Source of the DNA: Bigelowiella natans CCMP2755
Taxonomy: Eukaryota > Cercozoa > Chlorarachniophyceae
Length of the DNA stretch: 64,000 nt
Assembly (NCBI GenBank): GCA_000320545.1
Contig: ADNK01003276.1
Coordinates: forward strand, 115,315-179,314
Direction of reading: 5' to 3'
Made by a program: the position numbers and the translations under genes. Of the stretch, positions 12,994 through 26,462 are shown piece after piece (positions within the stretch are counted from its first letter, which is position 1; every line of letters starts with the position of its first letter). Below the pieces are notes generated by a model. It did not search any database, was not told the DNA's origin, and saw nothing but the letters and a program-made list of their open reading frames with translations.

Positions 12994-14600
12994 ATGCTCT
13001 GCCTCCTCGGGGTCTACTACGAGTAAGGTCTTAATCCTCCATGGAATGAGGTATTCTGGAACAAATAGCATTCTTTATTCCCCTGCGACGATACAATTTT
13101 CATCTTACGGTAGTCTTGAACGCAAAAATGGTTTAAGGGGACGGATTTCCCCGCCAAAGCCAAAAAAAAATCCAAAATAATCTCATTCCGTGCCAAGATC
13201 TGTTGTCGCCTAGTGAATATGTCATTCCGTTTTCAATACAGTAATTATGTCGCAGGAGTAAAACGGCAAGTGAATGAAGCCGAATTAGAAGAGCAGTAAG
13301 TGAGCAATAGGGAGGTGTGAGTGTGTGTGTGGGGCTCACATGACCATGACCACCCCGCTCCTTGCTTCATGTAAATCAAACCTGGTACATGCCAGCCAGC
13401 TGGATCAACAGCGGAGATCGCGGGTATGTACGCACAGTTTACGTGAAGAGACTTTGTAACGAGAGATTCGATGGTTTTTACGCGCAAGTCGGAGTCCGCT
13501 TTCTTGTCTTACGTATTTTCGGCTTATTGGTCAATGCAGCCGACTTTTTTGTCTCGTGGCTACACCTTGGCACCCTTTGTCAAACCTGCACAAGAAAAAC
13601 TCAAAAGGTCGGCTTTCATAAAAATGTCGCCGAGGATCGCCCGTGATGACCCACAAAATTCAATCCACACATATCACCTATACCATCGAATAATATGCAC
13701 TGGTAGGCCCGCCACACACCTGCACGTTGACGATCTATATGGTGCTCAACAGTCTATTCAAGTTAATGATGGAAGGGGGTAAGCATAGCTTGATGATTTT
13801 ATTCACTGCTCGTCACACCGCTTTTCCTCTGGCCGCTGATGCTGTGGTAATGCTACTCTCCATACTCTGCAGAAGAATGGTCAAGACTCTCTGCGTTCAA
13901 CTCGGAAAGATCTCGTTGTTGAGACGCATTTTCCGTCCCCTGCATGAAATGAATGGGGTAATAAAAGTTGATAAAGACAAATCGCGATGATGTATTTGAT
14001 ATGGTGAAATTGGTCAGAACTTACATGTGCGGGCAAGGGTCAGCCTCTGCAACAGCATCGAGGGGACCGTCGATACCTGCAATATTCCTCTCATTCTCGT
14101 ACCGTCCAATTTCACATTGCAACTTAACCCACACCACAGAAATGGTGAAGTGCCTATCCCCTGAGAGCGTGGCAGGGAGCAGGAAAATTACCATAAAACA
14201 TGTCAGTACAAGATAGTAAGGTTTAACTTATTTCGATATTCCAGGATGGTGAAGGGGACGGAGAAACGATGCCGAGGCGATGTTCATCGTCACGGCAAAG
14301 GAATAATAATGGTAAGAATGGCGTTGGGGGATTTGTTGCTGGAAACTCAGCTCATGGGCCGCTTCTGACAAACGACACAAGGGGCGATATAAAAGGGGAT
14401 AACTCAGCTATGCAAGATCTTGAGAATCATGCCAATAGTAACAGTAGCAGCAGCAGTGAAGCATTTCTCCAGTTTAGAGACCGAGGGGGGGCAAGCAACC
14501 CTATTGTGTTTAATCAGAACTTCCTCGAAATACAGAACTATGTTCGCCAGGTCATACGCAACCGCATGTTCATGGATTCACTCCCTCTCTCCCTCTCTCC

Positions 14601-14651
<51 letters not shown>

Positions 14652-14853
14652 TGTGTGTGTGCGTGTGTGTGTTTGTGTGTTTTGAGCGCGGAGTCCGAAA
14701 CGTTGATGACTTCTTTCGCCTCCCGCCATTACCACCCCTTACTGCTGTGTATCTTCCCTGTGATTGGTGATTTGCTTACAGCCTCAAACACGATGGGTGC
14801 TACATTTCTCCATTGAGGAGCATAAATGGTCAAGAGCAAACACAACTACACAA

Positions 14854-14927
<74 letters not shown>

Positions 14928-15311
14928 CATGTTTTCCGCTGCTGGATTGGAACCTAAATAAAACACACGCACGCACACACGCACACACGCATTCCAACAA
15001 ACAGCGTGGGAATGGAGCCGACCGGGCTAAAGTTTTTCATCGATCTATTAACCCCACGGAAATCAAGGCAGCAGCGGGGTCCTGCTACGGCAGTGAAGGA
15101 GAAGGAGGAGGAGGGGGGGGATAAGAAGAATGGACAAGATATAGTAAGCAATTCTAGTAAGAAAAAGTTCGGAGGGGAGGAGGAGGGGCACGAGGAGGAA
15201 GGAAGCGACTCAGCAGCAGGTGGAAGAAATCTCTCACAACAGAAAACTATTGTATGTACGTACCCAGAAGAGCTCTGTGCTGCTTTCGAGAATGCTAGTC
15301 CTGTTTTTGGA

Positions 15312-15352
<41 letters not shown>

Positions 15353-15765
15353 TTTTCTCTCTCCCTCCCTCCCCCTCTCTCGTCGTCATCGTCGATTACT
15401 ACTAATATCTTGTATTACTTTTTCGTCGTCGCAGCGCAAAGGAAGAAGAGGAGAAAGAGGCGGCGGAACAGTCACTTAGTGGCAGCAGACCGTGTCGTAT
15501 TGTGGCGTCTATTAGACGATAAGTCCGAAGTGCAGAAGAGCATATTCATTAACGACCAAAAGGTAGTAAGTAGGAGCACAAATGCTTCATGATGATGATG
15601 ATTATTATGAGACATGACGATGTAGCACGTATACATTGCTACATATCTATTAATTCCGCTCGTTCACGTTTGATGATTTCAATAGAATCTCTTCGTCGTC
15701 GTCTTCTTCTTCTTCTTCTTCTTCTTCTTCCTTCCACTTTTCTAGCAAATGCTCATTAATCTGCC

Positions 15766-15801
<36 letters not shown>

Positions 15802-18326
15802 GCATAGGTTGGCCATATCACGTTGAATGTCTCGTGGAAGTACAGCTTTGTGAAGGCAAGGACCTACAATTACTCCTCTCCTTATCCGGAAAACTCCTCG
15901 AAGAGGGGGCACAACTATGCACGGCGGAGAAACCTGAAACAGGAGCAGACGACACCGACAGTGCTTCACAGGTTGGTGCAACCTCCTGATATAATGATAG
16001 TAGTAGTAGAAGTAGTAGTAGTAGTAGTAGTAGTATCATATGGCGGTGCATAAGGAAGTCGACGATTTCCTTTCTCCCATAGTCGTAGTAGCACACACAC
16101 GATGCAGCGATACACACAGGCAGCAGCAGCAGCAGCAGCAGCAGGGTGAGATGTGAACGTGTATGCGCCTCATGACGTGTGTGGGGTGTGTTGTATCTGC
16201 CCAAGAAGAAGTATGTTGTTGTTATTGTTGTTATTGTTGTTACCGGGAGAAATAATAAGAGACCTGCGTGATGATGACGATGACGATGATAATGATGATG
16301 GTGGGTGAAGCATACAGGATCGTTACCATCGTCGTGCAAGTCTTCATCGCACTATCATCTATGTTATCATCACCATCTGAATACCCTCCCTCCTGGCAGA
16401 ATAATATACGGCAAGCAAGGGAAGGAGAAGAGATTCACGGTGAAGAGCAAAGGGCTGCTGTGTGGATTCTGCTCGCACGAGGCCTTTCCAACGATCTGTG
16501 GGCTGGTTTGTCACATGCGCTTCAATCATGGCCTCTACGAGGAAGATGGTGATAGCAACAACCTCAATCATCATAAGCTGCATGCTAATGGGGTGGGGAA
16601 GAGAGGCGGCATGGAACCGAGCACTAGTAGCAGCAAGACCATAAAGGGATGTGGAGAAGGAGGAGGAGGGGGACAAAGAAGAGAGAATAATTGTAACAAA
16701 GGAGGAGTCAGTACTGGTAGTGAGAAGCACCAGCCCTCCTCGCTTCAGCTCATATCAAAGATTCAATACAAAAGAATCGATCGATATAAATACATCATGG
16801 AGGTAAATCGATGTGTGTGTGGGGGGGGGGGGGGAGGGGGGAAGCGCGGTAGAGAACAAAGCAACTCTGCTGGCGTTGTCGAGGAGGTGGGCGTGTGCAG
16901 ATGGGAGGGAGTGTGGTGGTGTTGTCTAGTTCATACGCTGTTAATATCGGAAATATTCGTTTGTGAGGCGACAATAAATACCTCATCATTTTTCCTCCCA
17001 AAAGCTTCTCGCCGGACGAAATCGATGCTTTTGCAAAACTATTTTTCCTTGAAGTATTCCGTGCCATCGTTGCATTTTGATGATAGTAGCAGTAGTGGTA
17101 GCAGTAGTAATATCTTCTATCAATATGTAGACCCGAGTGAATCCAGCTGTCTGCGATCATTGCGACGACGAGGAGGAGGACAAGGAGAAGGAGGAGGAGG
17201 AGGAGGAGGAGGACAAGGCTAAGAAGAGAGAGAGAAGAAAGCAAAATGCCAGAAAGGCGAAGGAAAAGAAGGACAAGAACAACAAGCGCGCAACGACGAC
17301 CAAAGAGCCCATAACAACGAGAAGGACGAGGAGTAGTAGGAGGAGGAAAAGGGGGAGGGAGGAGGAGGAAGCGGAGAAAAAGGATAGGGAAACAGAGGAG
17401 GGAGGGAAAGGGGAGATGGAAGTAGATCAGGAGGAAGAGGAGGAAGAGGAGGAGAGGAAGGGTGACTGCCCTGCTAGCAGTGAGAAGCCGGCCAATGAGA
17501 GCTCTGATAAGAAGAACAACAACAAGAAGAAGAACAACCATCAAGATAGTAGCAGCAGAGATGTCATCGTCGCACCCAGCACCAGCACCAACAGCAACAG
17601 CAAGGGGGAAAATAATGGCTTCAAAACCAACGCGAAGAAGAAGAGGATGATGATGAACAAGAAGGAAAAGAATATGTCGTCGTCTTCATCCTCCTCCTCC
17701 TCCTCACCCCCCTCTTCCTCCGCACGCAAACAAGCCAATCCACGGCGCTTGCAGCTCTCTTCCGCTGATGAGCAGCAGCAGAAGCAGGGGCAGGGGCAAC
17801 TACAGACGTTTGCCTACTTCAACCGCCACGGAGCAAGGTGTGGATTGGTTCAGAAGGTCCTCAGGGAAGCTGCAATGCCCGGTGTCTACTGGAGAGCAGA
17901 TTTCGTCAGTGGCCACAACAACAACAACAACAACAACAACAATAACAGAATATCAGTAATGCGTGATGACCAGCGATGATGACGACAAATATCGAAATAA
18001 TGATGATGATAGTTGTAGTTGCGGTAAGTAGTACAAGGGAACGCGATATTATCCTCCCCTCCCCCCCCCCCGCCTACCATTATCTGGGGAGAACGCACCT
18101 TCGCAGCGGAAAGACGGTGTAAATGTAGCAGCAAATTAATCATTTTAATCAGACGGAAATGCTTCTTCTTCTTGTTCTTCTTCTTGTTCTCCTTTCTCTG
18201 TGTAGGATGATTATTTGCGGCATCTACCAAAAGGAAGCAGAGATCATGCTGCAGCCAGAACATTGGTTTGCACGCATCACATCAATAATACACACGCATA
18301 TATGTATAAATAATATATAATTATAT

Positions 18327-18369
<43 letters not shown>

Positions 18370-19382
18370 TACATATTAATATACACATTTTGATTCTTAG
18401 CGCCATCTAATCGAGGACCATGACGACGACGACGACGAAGAAGAAGAAGAGGATGCCGTTGCGAAAGATGAATATGACGATATCGGTAACGATTAAAAAA
18501 TGAGTCAGGGAAGGGGGGGGGGGGGAGAGATAGAGACAGAGACAGAGAGGGAGAGAGAGAGAGAGAAGAAGCAACGAAAAAAGAATAATTAGTACTAATG
18601 ATAGCAGATATAGTTGCTATATCCATTGTCTCTCATCGTCCTCCCCCTCCTATTCTAATCTCGTCTGGTACATAAATCACCAGAAGTAGCAGCAGCACCA
18701 CCAGCAGCGTCATCCGAACATATGCTAATCGATGAAGATGACAATACCGATGATGACGAGGACGAGGAAGACGATAGAGGGTGCCATAATCGAAACCAGA
18801 AGAAGAAGAAAAAGAACAAGAAGAATGGATCGATGAACAAGAGGAAAATGATAAAAAATCTTAACGGAGGGAGAAAGGCCAACGACAACGCTGTTAAAGG
18901 GAAGATGAAGAGGAAGAAGGGGTCAATTACACTGAAAATCAAGGATATCATAAAACAATGGGTGATGATGAGGACGATGTTATAAAAATCGGTTACAGTT
19001 GAGAAATATGTTCCGACTACTACTGACTACTACTGAATACTATTATACTTTACTTATCATCGCTACAGAGACAACAACAAGAAGAAAAAGAAGAAAAAGA
19101 AGAAGAAAGCTGAGAGAAAAATTAGCAACTTCTTCCACGCCTCGGATACAACTCCCTGTTATGAAGATGAGCTTGATATTGGTAGTAGTAGTAGCAGTAG
19201 TAGTAGTAGTAGGAGGAGGAGGAGGAGGAGGAGGAGGAGGAGGAGGAACAACTAATGACGATGATGATGATGACGATGATGCGAGATCCTTCAGATAGAG
19301 AGACCACAAAATGTTTGTTATCATTATGATATGGGGCGCAATTCCTTTCTCATTTTTCGTCATCATCATCATATCATTCTTC

Positions 19383-19427
<45 letters not shown>

Positions 19428-20556
19428 TTCTCCTGCTGTTTCATCAGATAGCGACGATGAATATGAAGTCGATGACGAGTGGCTAAGAGAACAACAGAAA
19501 CAGGTCAATTTCGTCGCCTTTGTACACAAACAACGATCTGAAGCGATACGTCTCTCACCCTTTCTTCCTCTTTCTTCTTCCTCTCCCCCACCCACCCATT
19601 TTCTTTACATTATCATCATCATCATCATCACCAGAGCATCGAGGAGCTTGAAGAACTCAGTCAATCCGAGCAACTGTTTGCAATCCAATGGAATGACTTT
19701 GTCCACAAACACCACGTGTAAGTAGTCAGTGTATCCGTGTTCAATCCAAATAAAACAAAAAAAGAGCGAGAGTATGCACGAGTGGACGGGGAAAACGCAC
19801 ACTCCAACGCAAGGAATTCTTCGAGATTATTATGTTTGGCAGTGCGTTATTCATTCAATGACTCCTTCGCTTTTGTGTTGTTATTACTTACTCTTGTGTC
19901 CTTAGATACGCTGATTTCGTGTTCCCTCTGATGTGTGAGATCTTCGCTAACGAGCATGGCAAGTGGCTTATTGAGAAAAGGCTCAGGACGAATTTCCTCC
20001 TACATCTTATGACGATGGTGTGTAAGTATATAACTGATTTAATATCGGTACTTGCAACAACAGCATCGATCACCTTCACAGCACCTTGATCAAAACCATC
20101 ATTTCCCTCCAAAGAAACCCCACCCCCACCCCCCTCCAAATGTTCTTGAGAACAAATGTCGATTCGTGCAGCCCTTGCCGTTGTCGCAAGATGGAAGAAG
20201 CTACCACGGATATTCGCTTTTGATATTTAAGATTCCACGCTACGATTTTGTTGATTTCGCATCATCATCATCATCATCATCATCATCACCATCACCTTAT
20301 TACTACGACTACTACTTTTACTCAGTGGGAATGGCGTCTAGTTTCCTCCCGAACCATCCAAAAATGCATGTTGATCGTCGATTCCTCCGGAGCGGACATC
20401 GTAGCACCTGCAAAGGACCTCAACGCCTTCGTTAAAGACGTCAGTAGCAGCACCAGCAGCAGCACCAGCAGCAGCAGCCTCAGTAAGAGGAAGAAGGAGG
20501 AGAGGACGGCAAACAGGCCAAAAGTGACAAGATCAAGGGCGAAAGCAACACGATGA
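12994..20556 (+). CDS. SUZ12: SUZ12 homologue, Polycomb repressive complex 2 subunit (VEFS box)
   Basis: SUZ12/EMF2 proteins scaffold PRC2, which methylates histone H3 K27. The C-terminal exons read as a VEFS box: NFFHASDTTPCYEDELDI (exon ending near 19182), DSDDEYEVDDEWLREQQ (19448-19503), ELEELSQSEQLFAIQWNDFV (19635-19717), FANEHGKWLIEKRLRTNFLL (19906-20021), then the final exon 20326-20556. These joins keep frame with GT-AG borders. A C2H2 finger (CGFCSHEAF..VCHMRFNH, 16461-16529) is preceded by the family's basic lead-in. An N-terminal block (PTFLSRGYTLAPF, about 13538-13650) matches the conserved N-terminal region. Between finger and VEFS lie very long Glu/Lys/Asp/Ser tracts (17137-18985). 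The start at 12994 is chosen because its phase joins the exon at 13239-13298; exons between 13300 and 16300 are only partly resolved. Confidence 0.8.
14590..14646 (+). repeat. (CT)n microsatellite followed by GT-rich tract
   Basis: CT run within a SUZ12 intron, followed by a GT-rich segment to about 14680. A CA run passing directly into a GA run follows at 14862-14921. Confidence 0.85.
18330..18368 (+). repeat. (TA)n microsatellite
   Basis: Perfect TA run in a SUZ12 intron. Comparable TA runs lie at 26399-26437, 30411-30444, 30645-30682, about 34777-34808, 53343-53370 and 53957-53986. Confidence 0.9.
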
Positions 20557-21849
20557 TGAAGTAGCGGTCAGTCCCCCCTCACTCACTCCCAAGATGTTGT
20601 TATCTGCTGTGCACGATCGGTACACTACCGAATGCACATGTTGTTGTCGGTTGGTGTCACTGTTGCTGCAATGCACGTACACGCCGTTCGTTACTATAAC
20701 AAGCAAGTATGAGGTTTTCCATTTCCTGCGTGCAATGTGCACATAGCAGTGGTGATGAGCCTCGTCTCAGCGACTAGGCGGGTCGAAATGTAAGAAGCAA
20801 GGGCGAACGTAGAATACAAGCATTGTGTCCATTAGATAATAAAGCAAAAAAGCGCCTGGCCAGCGCGAAGTACGTAACGTACCGCAGCCATCTGCCTCGC
20901 GCATGTCTAGCACGTAAATGCGCCTGCTTGCATGCATGCTTCTAAAATCAGCAAATCATTATTAACTCTTGCGTACATAGCAGGGGCACATCTAGAAAAC
21001 CGTACATCATAGCTTTTGACTAATATAAGGTATACGCATGACATCTGACATATTATATATACATCTGCTATGCTTGCCTAATTTGCGTTCTGCAGATGCG
21101 ACACAATGTCCACCGCCACTTTGCTTTCTCGTTTGCACGCAGCGCGGCGATGCTGCAGCGCACACACCAATACGGATGATTGCAATACAGCATCATTGCG
21201 AACACATACGACAATACGACTAACAATTCTTGCATGTATGGCACTGACACGTACATGATAACATGTCTAGATGTTACATGCATGCGCTTGCGTTTTAGAT
21301 TTGAGCAAATAATGTGAATGGGTGGTGGTGCATGTACATGTACGTACGCATAAGTGCAGTTCAATATTTCTAATATAATTTGCGAATTGTTGCTACTTAT
21401 TGTTGATTGTATAAATAAATAGCAATTACGCTATGCAAACTTTGGATCACACAGTCCCACATGCACATACACATGCACACACACAATCACAAACAGATAG
21501 AGATAGATAGATAGATATGCATAGAGAGAGAGAGCAACACATGTCGACGACACGTCTAGATGTGCATGCATAGCTTCATTAGGATGACAATTGCAAAAAT
21601 GTAATCATCTTATTACACCCGTCTCATCATATGTGCCATTTATTGCATCCAAGTTTCTGCATTTTGATTCCCATCTTTTGTGTGTCGACTTTGTTAAAAT
21701 ATAATTTGTAAGGATGAGTCCCCTTGAAAAATGCGTTATGTCATGCTATCTAATCTGAATAAAATATATAAAAATTGAAAAGGAGCAGAACAGCTAGGTA
21801 AATTTTTATCAATCATCATGCTAATATCTTGTGCATCGTTCGAATTGCA
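20557..21849. other. Intergenic region, no recognised gene
   Basis: About 1.3 kb between the SUZ12 stop and the first doubtful minus-strand exon. It is AT-richer than the genes, has scattered CATG/TGCA words and a short GATA run (about 21498-21520), and shows no open frame that I recognise. Confidence 0.5.
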
Positions 21850-21952
21850 TCAGGCAATGTTGTGGCTTGATTTCTGAGGGCTTCCTAGTGTAGATTGCTG
21901 CTGCTTCGAAGGCGATCGTAGATTAATATTCCCTACTGTACTCATCCGGTTT
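21850..21952 (-). CDS. Possible terminal exon of an unidentified protein
   Basis: On the minus strand an acceptor-like CAG near 21953 is followed by an open frame reading NRMSTVGNINLRSPSKQ and further Ser/Gln-rich residues to a TGA at 21850. The upstream in-frame sequence is hydrophobic and could be a membrane segment or an intron. It may belong to the gene at 22365-23189 or be separate. No family is recognised. Confidence 0.25.
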
Positions 21953-22364
21953 CTGTTGGAACAGCAACAAAATACAAGACAGCAGAAGGAGAAAAGAAAA
22001 ATACAGATAGCGGGAAAAGGGGTTATTACAAATGTAATTGATAATGAAAGTTGATTAATTGCACTAACTGTCTGTTTCAAATCCAATTCTCATTTATTTA
22101 GCATAATCATATGCGTGGATGAGAGCGAGATAGATAGATAGATAGAGAGAGAGAGGGAGAGAGTGCTCGGAAGAGAATCACTTCAAACAACGTGCAATAA
22201 ACATATGAAATATTCAATATTCAGTGTCAATAAATGCGCGTGTTTTAGCTGGGAAGATTCTATCTTAATTAAAGAAAAGACAAAAAACAAACAAAATGTG
22301 CTTTTTCTTCTTTAGTAAGACCAAAAATGCAAAAGTCCCAAAAAATGATGATGTGTTAAATACA

Positions 22365-23189
22365 TCATGCTTGTTGTTGAGGCTGCTCTAGGAATGGCTC
22401 TTGCCAGGCCATTGGAACATCGCTAACCCGTTTCTTCTTAATCTTCACGAAGCTATTTCTACACGCGGGTGATAATTATAGCATACATACATATAGAGTA
22501 ATGAATACGCGGGTTTGAGGACGGACAACACTGTGTCTTCTAATGCGCTTTCGGGTTGTCCTTTTGGTCTTAGATATTTTTATAGGCATAATCTATTTAC
22601 TCACTTGTCACGTTTGCTTGCATCCTGAACCTCGACCTCCTTCGCTTCGATCGCCTGAGACGACGTTTAGCATTAATTCAGCGGAGAAAGTTGGGATTGC
22701 ATATATCACCAAAGTTGCAATGGCCAAGAATATGCGCCATTCATATCGGGTACACACAAGGGCCTGCACATACTCTACGTAGCAAGTATACATACATACA
22801 ATACATACAATACATACACCAAACAGATATAACATGTTAAAAATATACTGAAGAAATCGCATGTCGGTGTGCGCTTGCGCGTGTATACTATGTGTTTTTG
22901 GATGCAGGTGGATAGAGAAATGACCTTCACTTCTAAGATCTCTACGTTTCCAAGCTGCACATATAGGAAAACAACACCAATTCTCATACACATACACTCG
23001 ACGCGTTTGAAAATTCAAGCTCTTGAGTTCGGGTTGTTCTGCTTGCAGTCCCACCTTCTACATAGACAACAAATCCCAATGCTGCTATTACTCCTACTAC
23101 AACACTTACACTACCTTTCTTGGAGAGACGCATTCTTTCACGCACATTATGGCCACAGTCAGCAGGACCACACATCCCATCGACACCAT
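22365..23189 (-). CDS. Hypothetical small membrane protein, exon structure unresolved
   Basis: Candidate first exon at 23189-23115 starts MVSMGCVVLLTVAIMCVKEC, a hydrophobic signal-anchor-like stretch, and ends at a GT donor. A 60-bp intron joins it in frame to a segment reading KVGLQAEQPELKSLNFQTRR. Further open segments are LGNVEILEVKVISLSTC (about 22950-22905) and a hydrophobic piece, YEWRIFLAIATLVIYAIP (about 22720-22660). A likely last exon reads SFVKIKKKRVSDVPMAWQEP and stops at 22365. Not all joins keep frame, and no family is recognised. The start lies about 400 bp downstream of the CDC50 gene on the same strand. Confidence 0.35.
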
Positions 23190-23588
23190 TGCGACACCTA
23201 CATGATGATCATCACAAGCAGGGAACAGATACCAAAGGTAACGATTAACCTAACCGCTATGACTTGCTCCGGATATTCCTCCCCCCCCCCCCCCCCCCTC
23301 CCCCACCTCTCATTGTCAATCACGACTACAAAACTGTGTTCCAAGGCAAAACAAATCGAGCGAAATTATGACGGTCAACAGCAGCAGCAGCAACAGCAGA
23401 TAAGTCGTAAGTTGATATCCTATTGTAGCACCCATGAAGGTATTTCTGCCTCCTATCCATGAGTCCTTCGTCAGAATGATGGCTTTTCCTGTGGTGTGTG
23501 TACGCGTACATGTTACCCGATAAGAAGAACCACATAGCATGAAGGATACAGTTTATTCAGCAACAATGTGCAGAAGATGATGCTAGTT

Positions 23589-25068
23589 GAGACGCACGAC
23601 AGAAACAACAGCCATGACTAGCATCATATTCACCCACCAAAGATTGATTAGCATAAACAAAATAAGAAAGAAAAGATCAAAGGATAATTTTTCTTCTAAT
23701 GTTGAAGCGAACCTCCCTCAAACGGAGACGTCACGAAACGTGCTGTTACTCTGAAGACAATGCTGTCGCCCTTGTTCAAATCCTGATCTATCCGAGCGTA
23801 TTTCTTCATGAATACTCCTGGTAATAATAATTACGAAGATGGCAATAATGGGAGAAGAGAGCGATGCGGTTATTAATATGTGCTAAGACGATCTGACGAA
23901 ATACGTACGAAATTGCTACTGCTATCACGTCCTTCATACCACAACAGCCACTCCCTCGCCCCCCTCCCTCCCTTGCCCCTTCTTTCTTACACCGCTACAT
24001 TCATCACAGAATTGAGAGAAGAAGAAACCAAAAAGCAAAAGGACCGAGAGCCGCAGTGCGCATCCAGACCATGAAGTGCTCGTTCTGAGAAGCAGAAACA
24101 ACAACTGCATTACTACGGAGATATGAAGGAGTATAACTTTATTGGGCGAGAGGTGTATTCACGACTACCTTCTGCCCTTCCTCCTCCGGAATGACGCCAG
24201 GGTACATCTCGTACAAGCACTCGTACTCCGTCGAGTTGCAGAATTCAGGGTATCTTCATAATCATGGCGCAAACATGACAAACGAAGAAGATAAGCTTAC
24301 GTCAGCAATTATTTCTCTCGTGCTTTTTATTGAGATGTGCTACTTATTTGCTGTGCTACTCATGCCCCTTCCCTCCCCCCTCATCGATAACTGAATGAAA
24401 TGTATACCCGCTCGGGTTGCCGAATCTTTTATTGCGGTCAACCTAATTTACCAGAGAATATTTGTCTCAATGAACTTTTGTTAATTTTTCAGATAGGTGC
24501 CCTCCCTCCCCCTTCCCCCCCACATCTATAGTTCTTATCTTACATGCCAGCTGATATCATCCTCAGACATGGTGATTGAGGTCGGTGAGATTAGCTCGAA
24601 GGTATCATTGAACATCGAGTGAGCCTGGAGTCCACAAGGCACGTACCTGCCGAAAGAGACCAGAAGATAGTAAGGGGGTGGACGATAGCGGTATAGATGC
24701 AGATAACATTTGTTGGAAGCTATGTGATCGTTCTAATTACTACTCAGACTACCCGAAGTGTGCGGAATTTTGATTTCCATTAACATAAATCAATCACTAT
24801 ACATATGACACGATGATTCATGCTAATTATTAGCCATTCTTCGTGTGTGTCGGCGCGTGTAACGGGAGGGGGGGGGGGGGGACAAATCATCGTTAGTTAA
24901 TTTACGGACGTTTCTCCATCCTCTGAGTTGAAGTATTTGCAGTATTGCGTGCTGGTGTCTTTAGTGCTCCTATTATTTCATAGCAATGAAGAAATAAATG
25001 ATGATGATGATGATGATGATGACGATGACTCTGATTGTGCTAAATGGGGGATGTACTGCTGTTGACAT

Positions 25069-25101
<33 letters not shown>

Positions 25102-26081
25102 TACCCACCAGTACTGCAAACCTGCCACTTACTATTCTCATTCCCTCCATTTCTTAGTTACTACTTACACACTTACCCGTCGAGTTGATAGGAGTAATGG
25201 TCTTTCGCATAACTCTGGTAGTTTTGATAGAAGTTGGTGAGGCCGTACCGCACGAATACCGGAGCTTTCATGTCGTTCTTCAGATCCATTGTGATGTCGC
25301 ACACGCGCTCGGTTTGATTTCGAGCGGCAGCAAGCTTGCAATCCTGATAATCAAGCTCGTATCCAAGGCTTTCATAGTCAGATCTGTCGCCTTCGTACAT
25401 CACCATCTGATATGAAGCTTCGTTGGACCCCATTATCACCTTTAGGGGGGGGGGGGGGGTTGGATGTGGGAAAAAAAAAAGGGAAGTAAGCTCGTGGACA
25501 CTATGCACATGTTTGGAGAGGTGTGCATGCGGATGCGCGAGGGATTCGTTGAATTTCCCGTCATCCAGAGTTGTGAATCAGAATTAACGAGATAAGTGTT
25601 GGACCACACATTATTGGTATCTTCTCGTCTGAGACAAGAATGATATCACTTTTTTCGGTTTTGTATTGTGTCATCATCTTCTTAGGAGCTACTGACTAGC
25701 GTAGCTGTGCTTTCACCCCCCCCCCCCCCTCTCTCTCTTTCTCATTTACCAAGCCTCCGATTAGGATGAAGAAGCACCCAACAATAGACAGCACAATCAT
25801 GGTGACGCGAGGCGTTAAAGGCTTCTGTGCTCGAGGCAGTCTTTGCTGCAGGAAACGACCGCACCTATTTGTACACCATTATCCACACACAATTAATGCT
25901 GGTGGTGATAATGATGAAGATGGTGATGATGCAACGTTCCTTGATATAAGTGAAGATTGTTGCCTGAATTTTTCATCTATGCATTGCTCATTATCCACAC
26001 TCACATTCAATACTACCATGTTGACTCGTCAGCGGGGCGATTAGAGTGCAGCTTTGTGTCTTCAAAGGCGTGGCCCTTCAT
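23589..26081 (-). CDS. CDC50/LEM3 family protein, beta subunit of P4-ATPase flippase
   Basis: CDC50 proteins pair with P4-ATPases, are needed for their ER exit and take part in phospholipid flipping. Exons read in frame with GT-AG borders: 26081-26017 (MKGHAFEDTKLHSNRPADES), 25864-25750 (family motif FLQQRLPRAQKPLTPRV, then TM1), 25439-25177 (APVFVRYGLTNFYQNYQSYA), 24646-24544 (YVPCGLQAHSMFNDTF), 24442-24408 (VDRNKRFGNPSG), 24253-24169 (YPEFCNSTEYECLYEMYPG), 24084-24045 (FMVWMRTAALG) and from 23817 (YARIDQDLNKGDSIVFRV). All are hallmark CDC50 blocks. The C-terminal TM2 is probably encoded near 23690-23589 (MMLVMAVVSVVRLN then stop), but the join to it is unclear, so the 3' end is tentative. 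The gene lies about 380 bp downstream of the P4-ATPase gene on the same strand. Confidence 0.9.
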
Positions 26082-26338
26082 AGATACCTAGGAGGAAGAA
26101 GGTAAATTAGGATTCGGATGTCTGTCTCGTGATGACGACAATAGCAGCAACAACATCATCAACAACAACAACAACAACTCAAATGTTTCTGGAACAAAAC
26201 CGAATTGGAAGTTCTCTCAAAAGTGAGAAATAAGAGTTATCTGTTGCGCAATCAACTTACGTTTATATGCGTATCCTTTCTATCCGCTTTGACCCGACCT
26301 GCTGCAATACGGCGAGAGAGGGTCAAACACCGTGCACA

Positions 26339-26341
<3 letters not shown>

Positions 26342-26383
<42 letters not shown>

Positions 26384-26394
26384 CACGCACACTC

Positions 26395-26437
<43 letters not shown>
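26342..26437 (+). repeat. (CA)n followed by (TA)n in the P4-ATPase/CDC50 spacer
   Basis: A CA run (about 26342-26377) and a TA run (about 26399-26437) lie in the roughly 380-bp spacer between the two flippase-subunit genes, just past the P4-ATPase stop codon. Confidence 0.9.
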
Positions 26438-26442
<5 letters not shown>

Positions 26443-26462
26443 CACAAAGTTTAGCATGAGAT

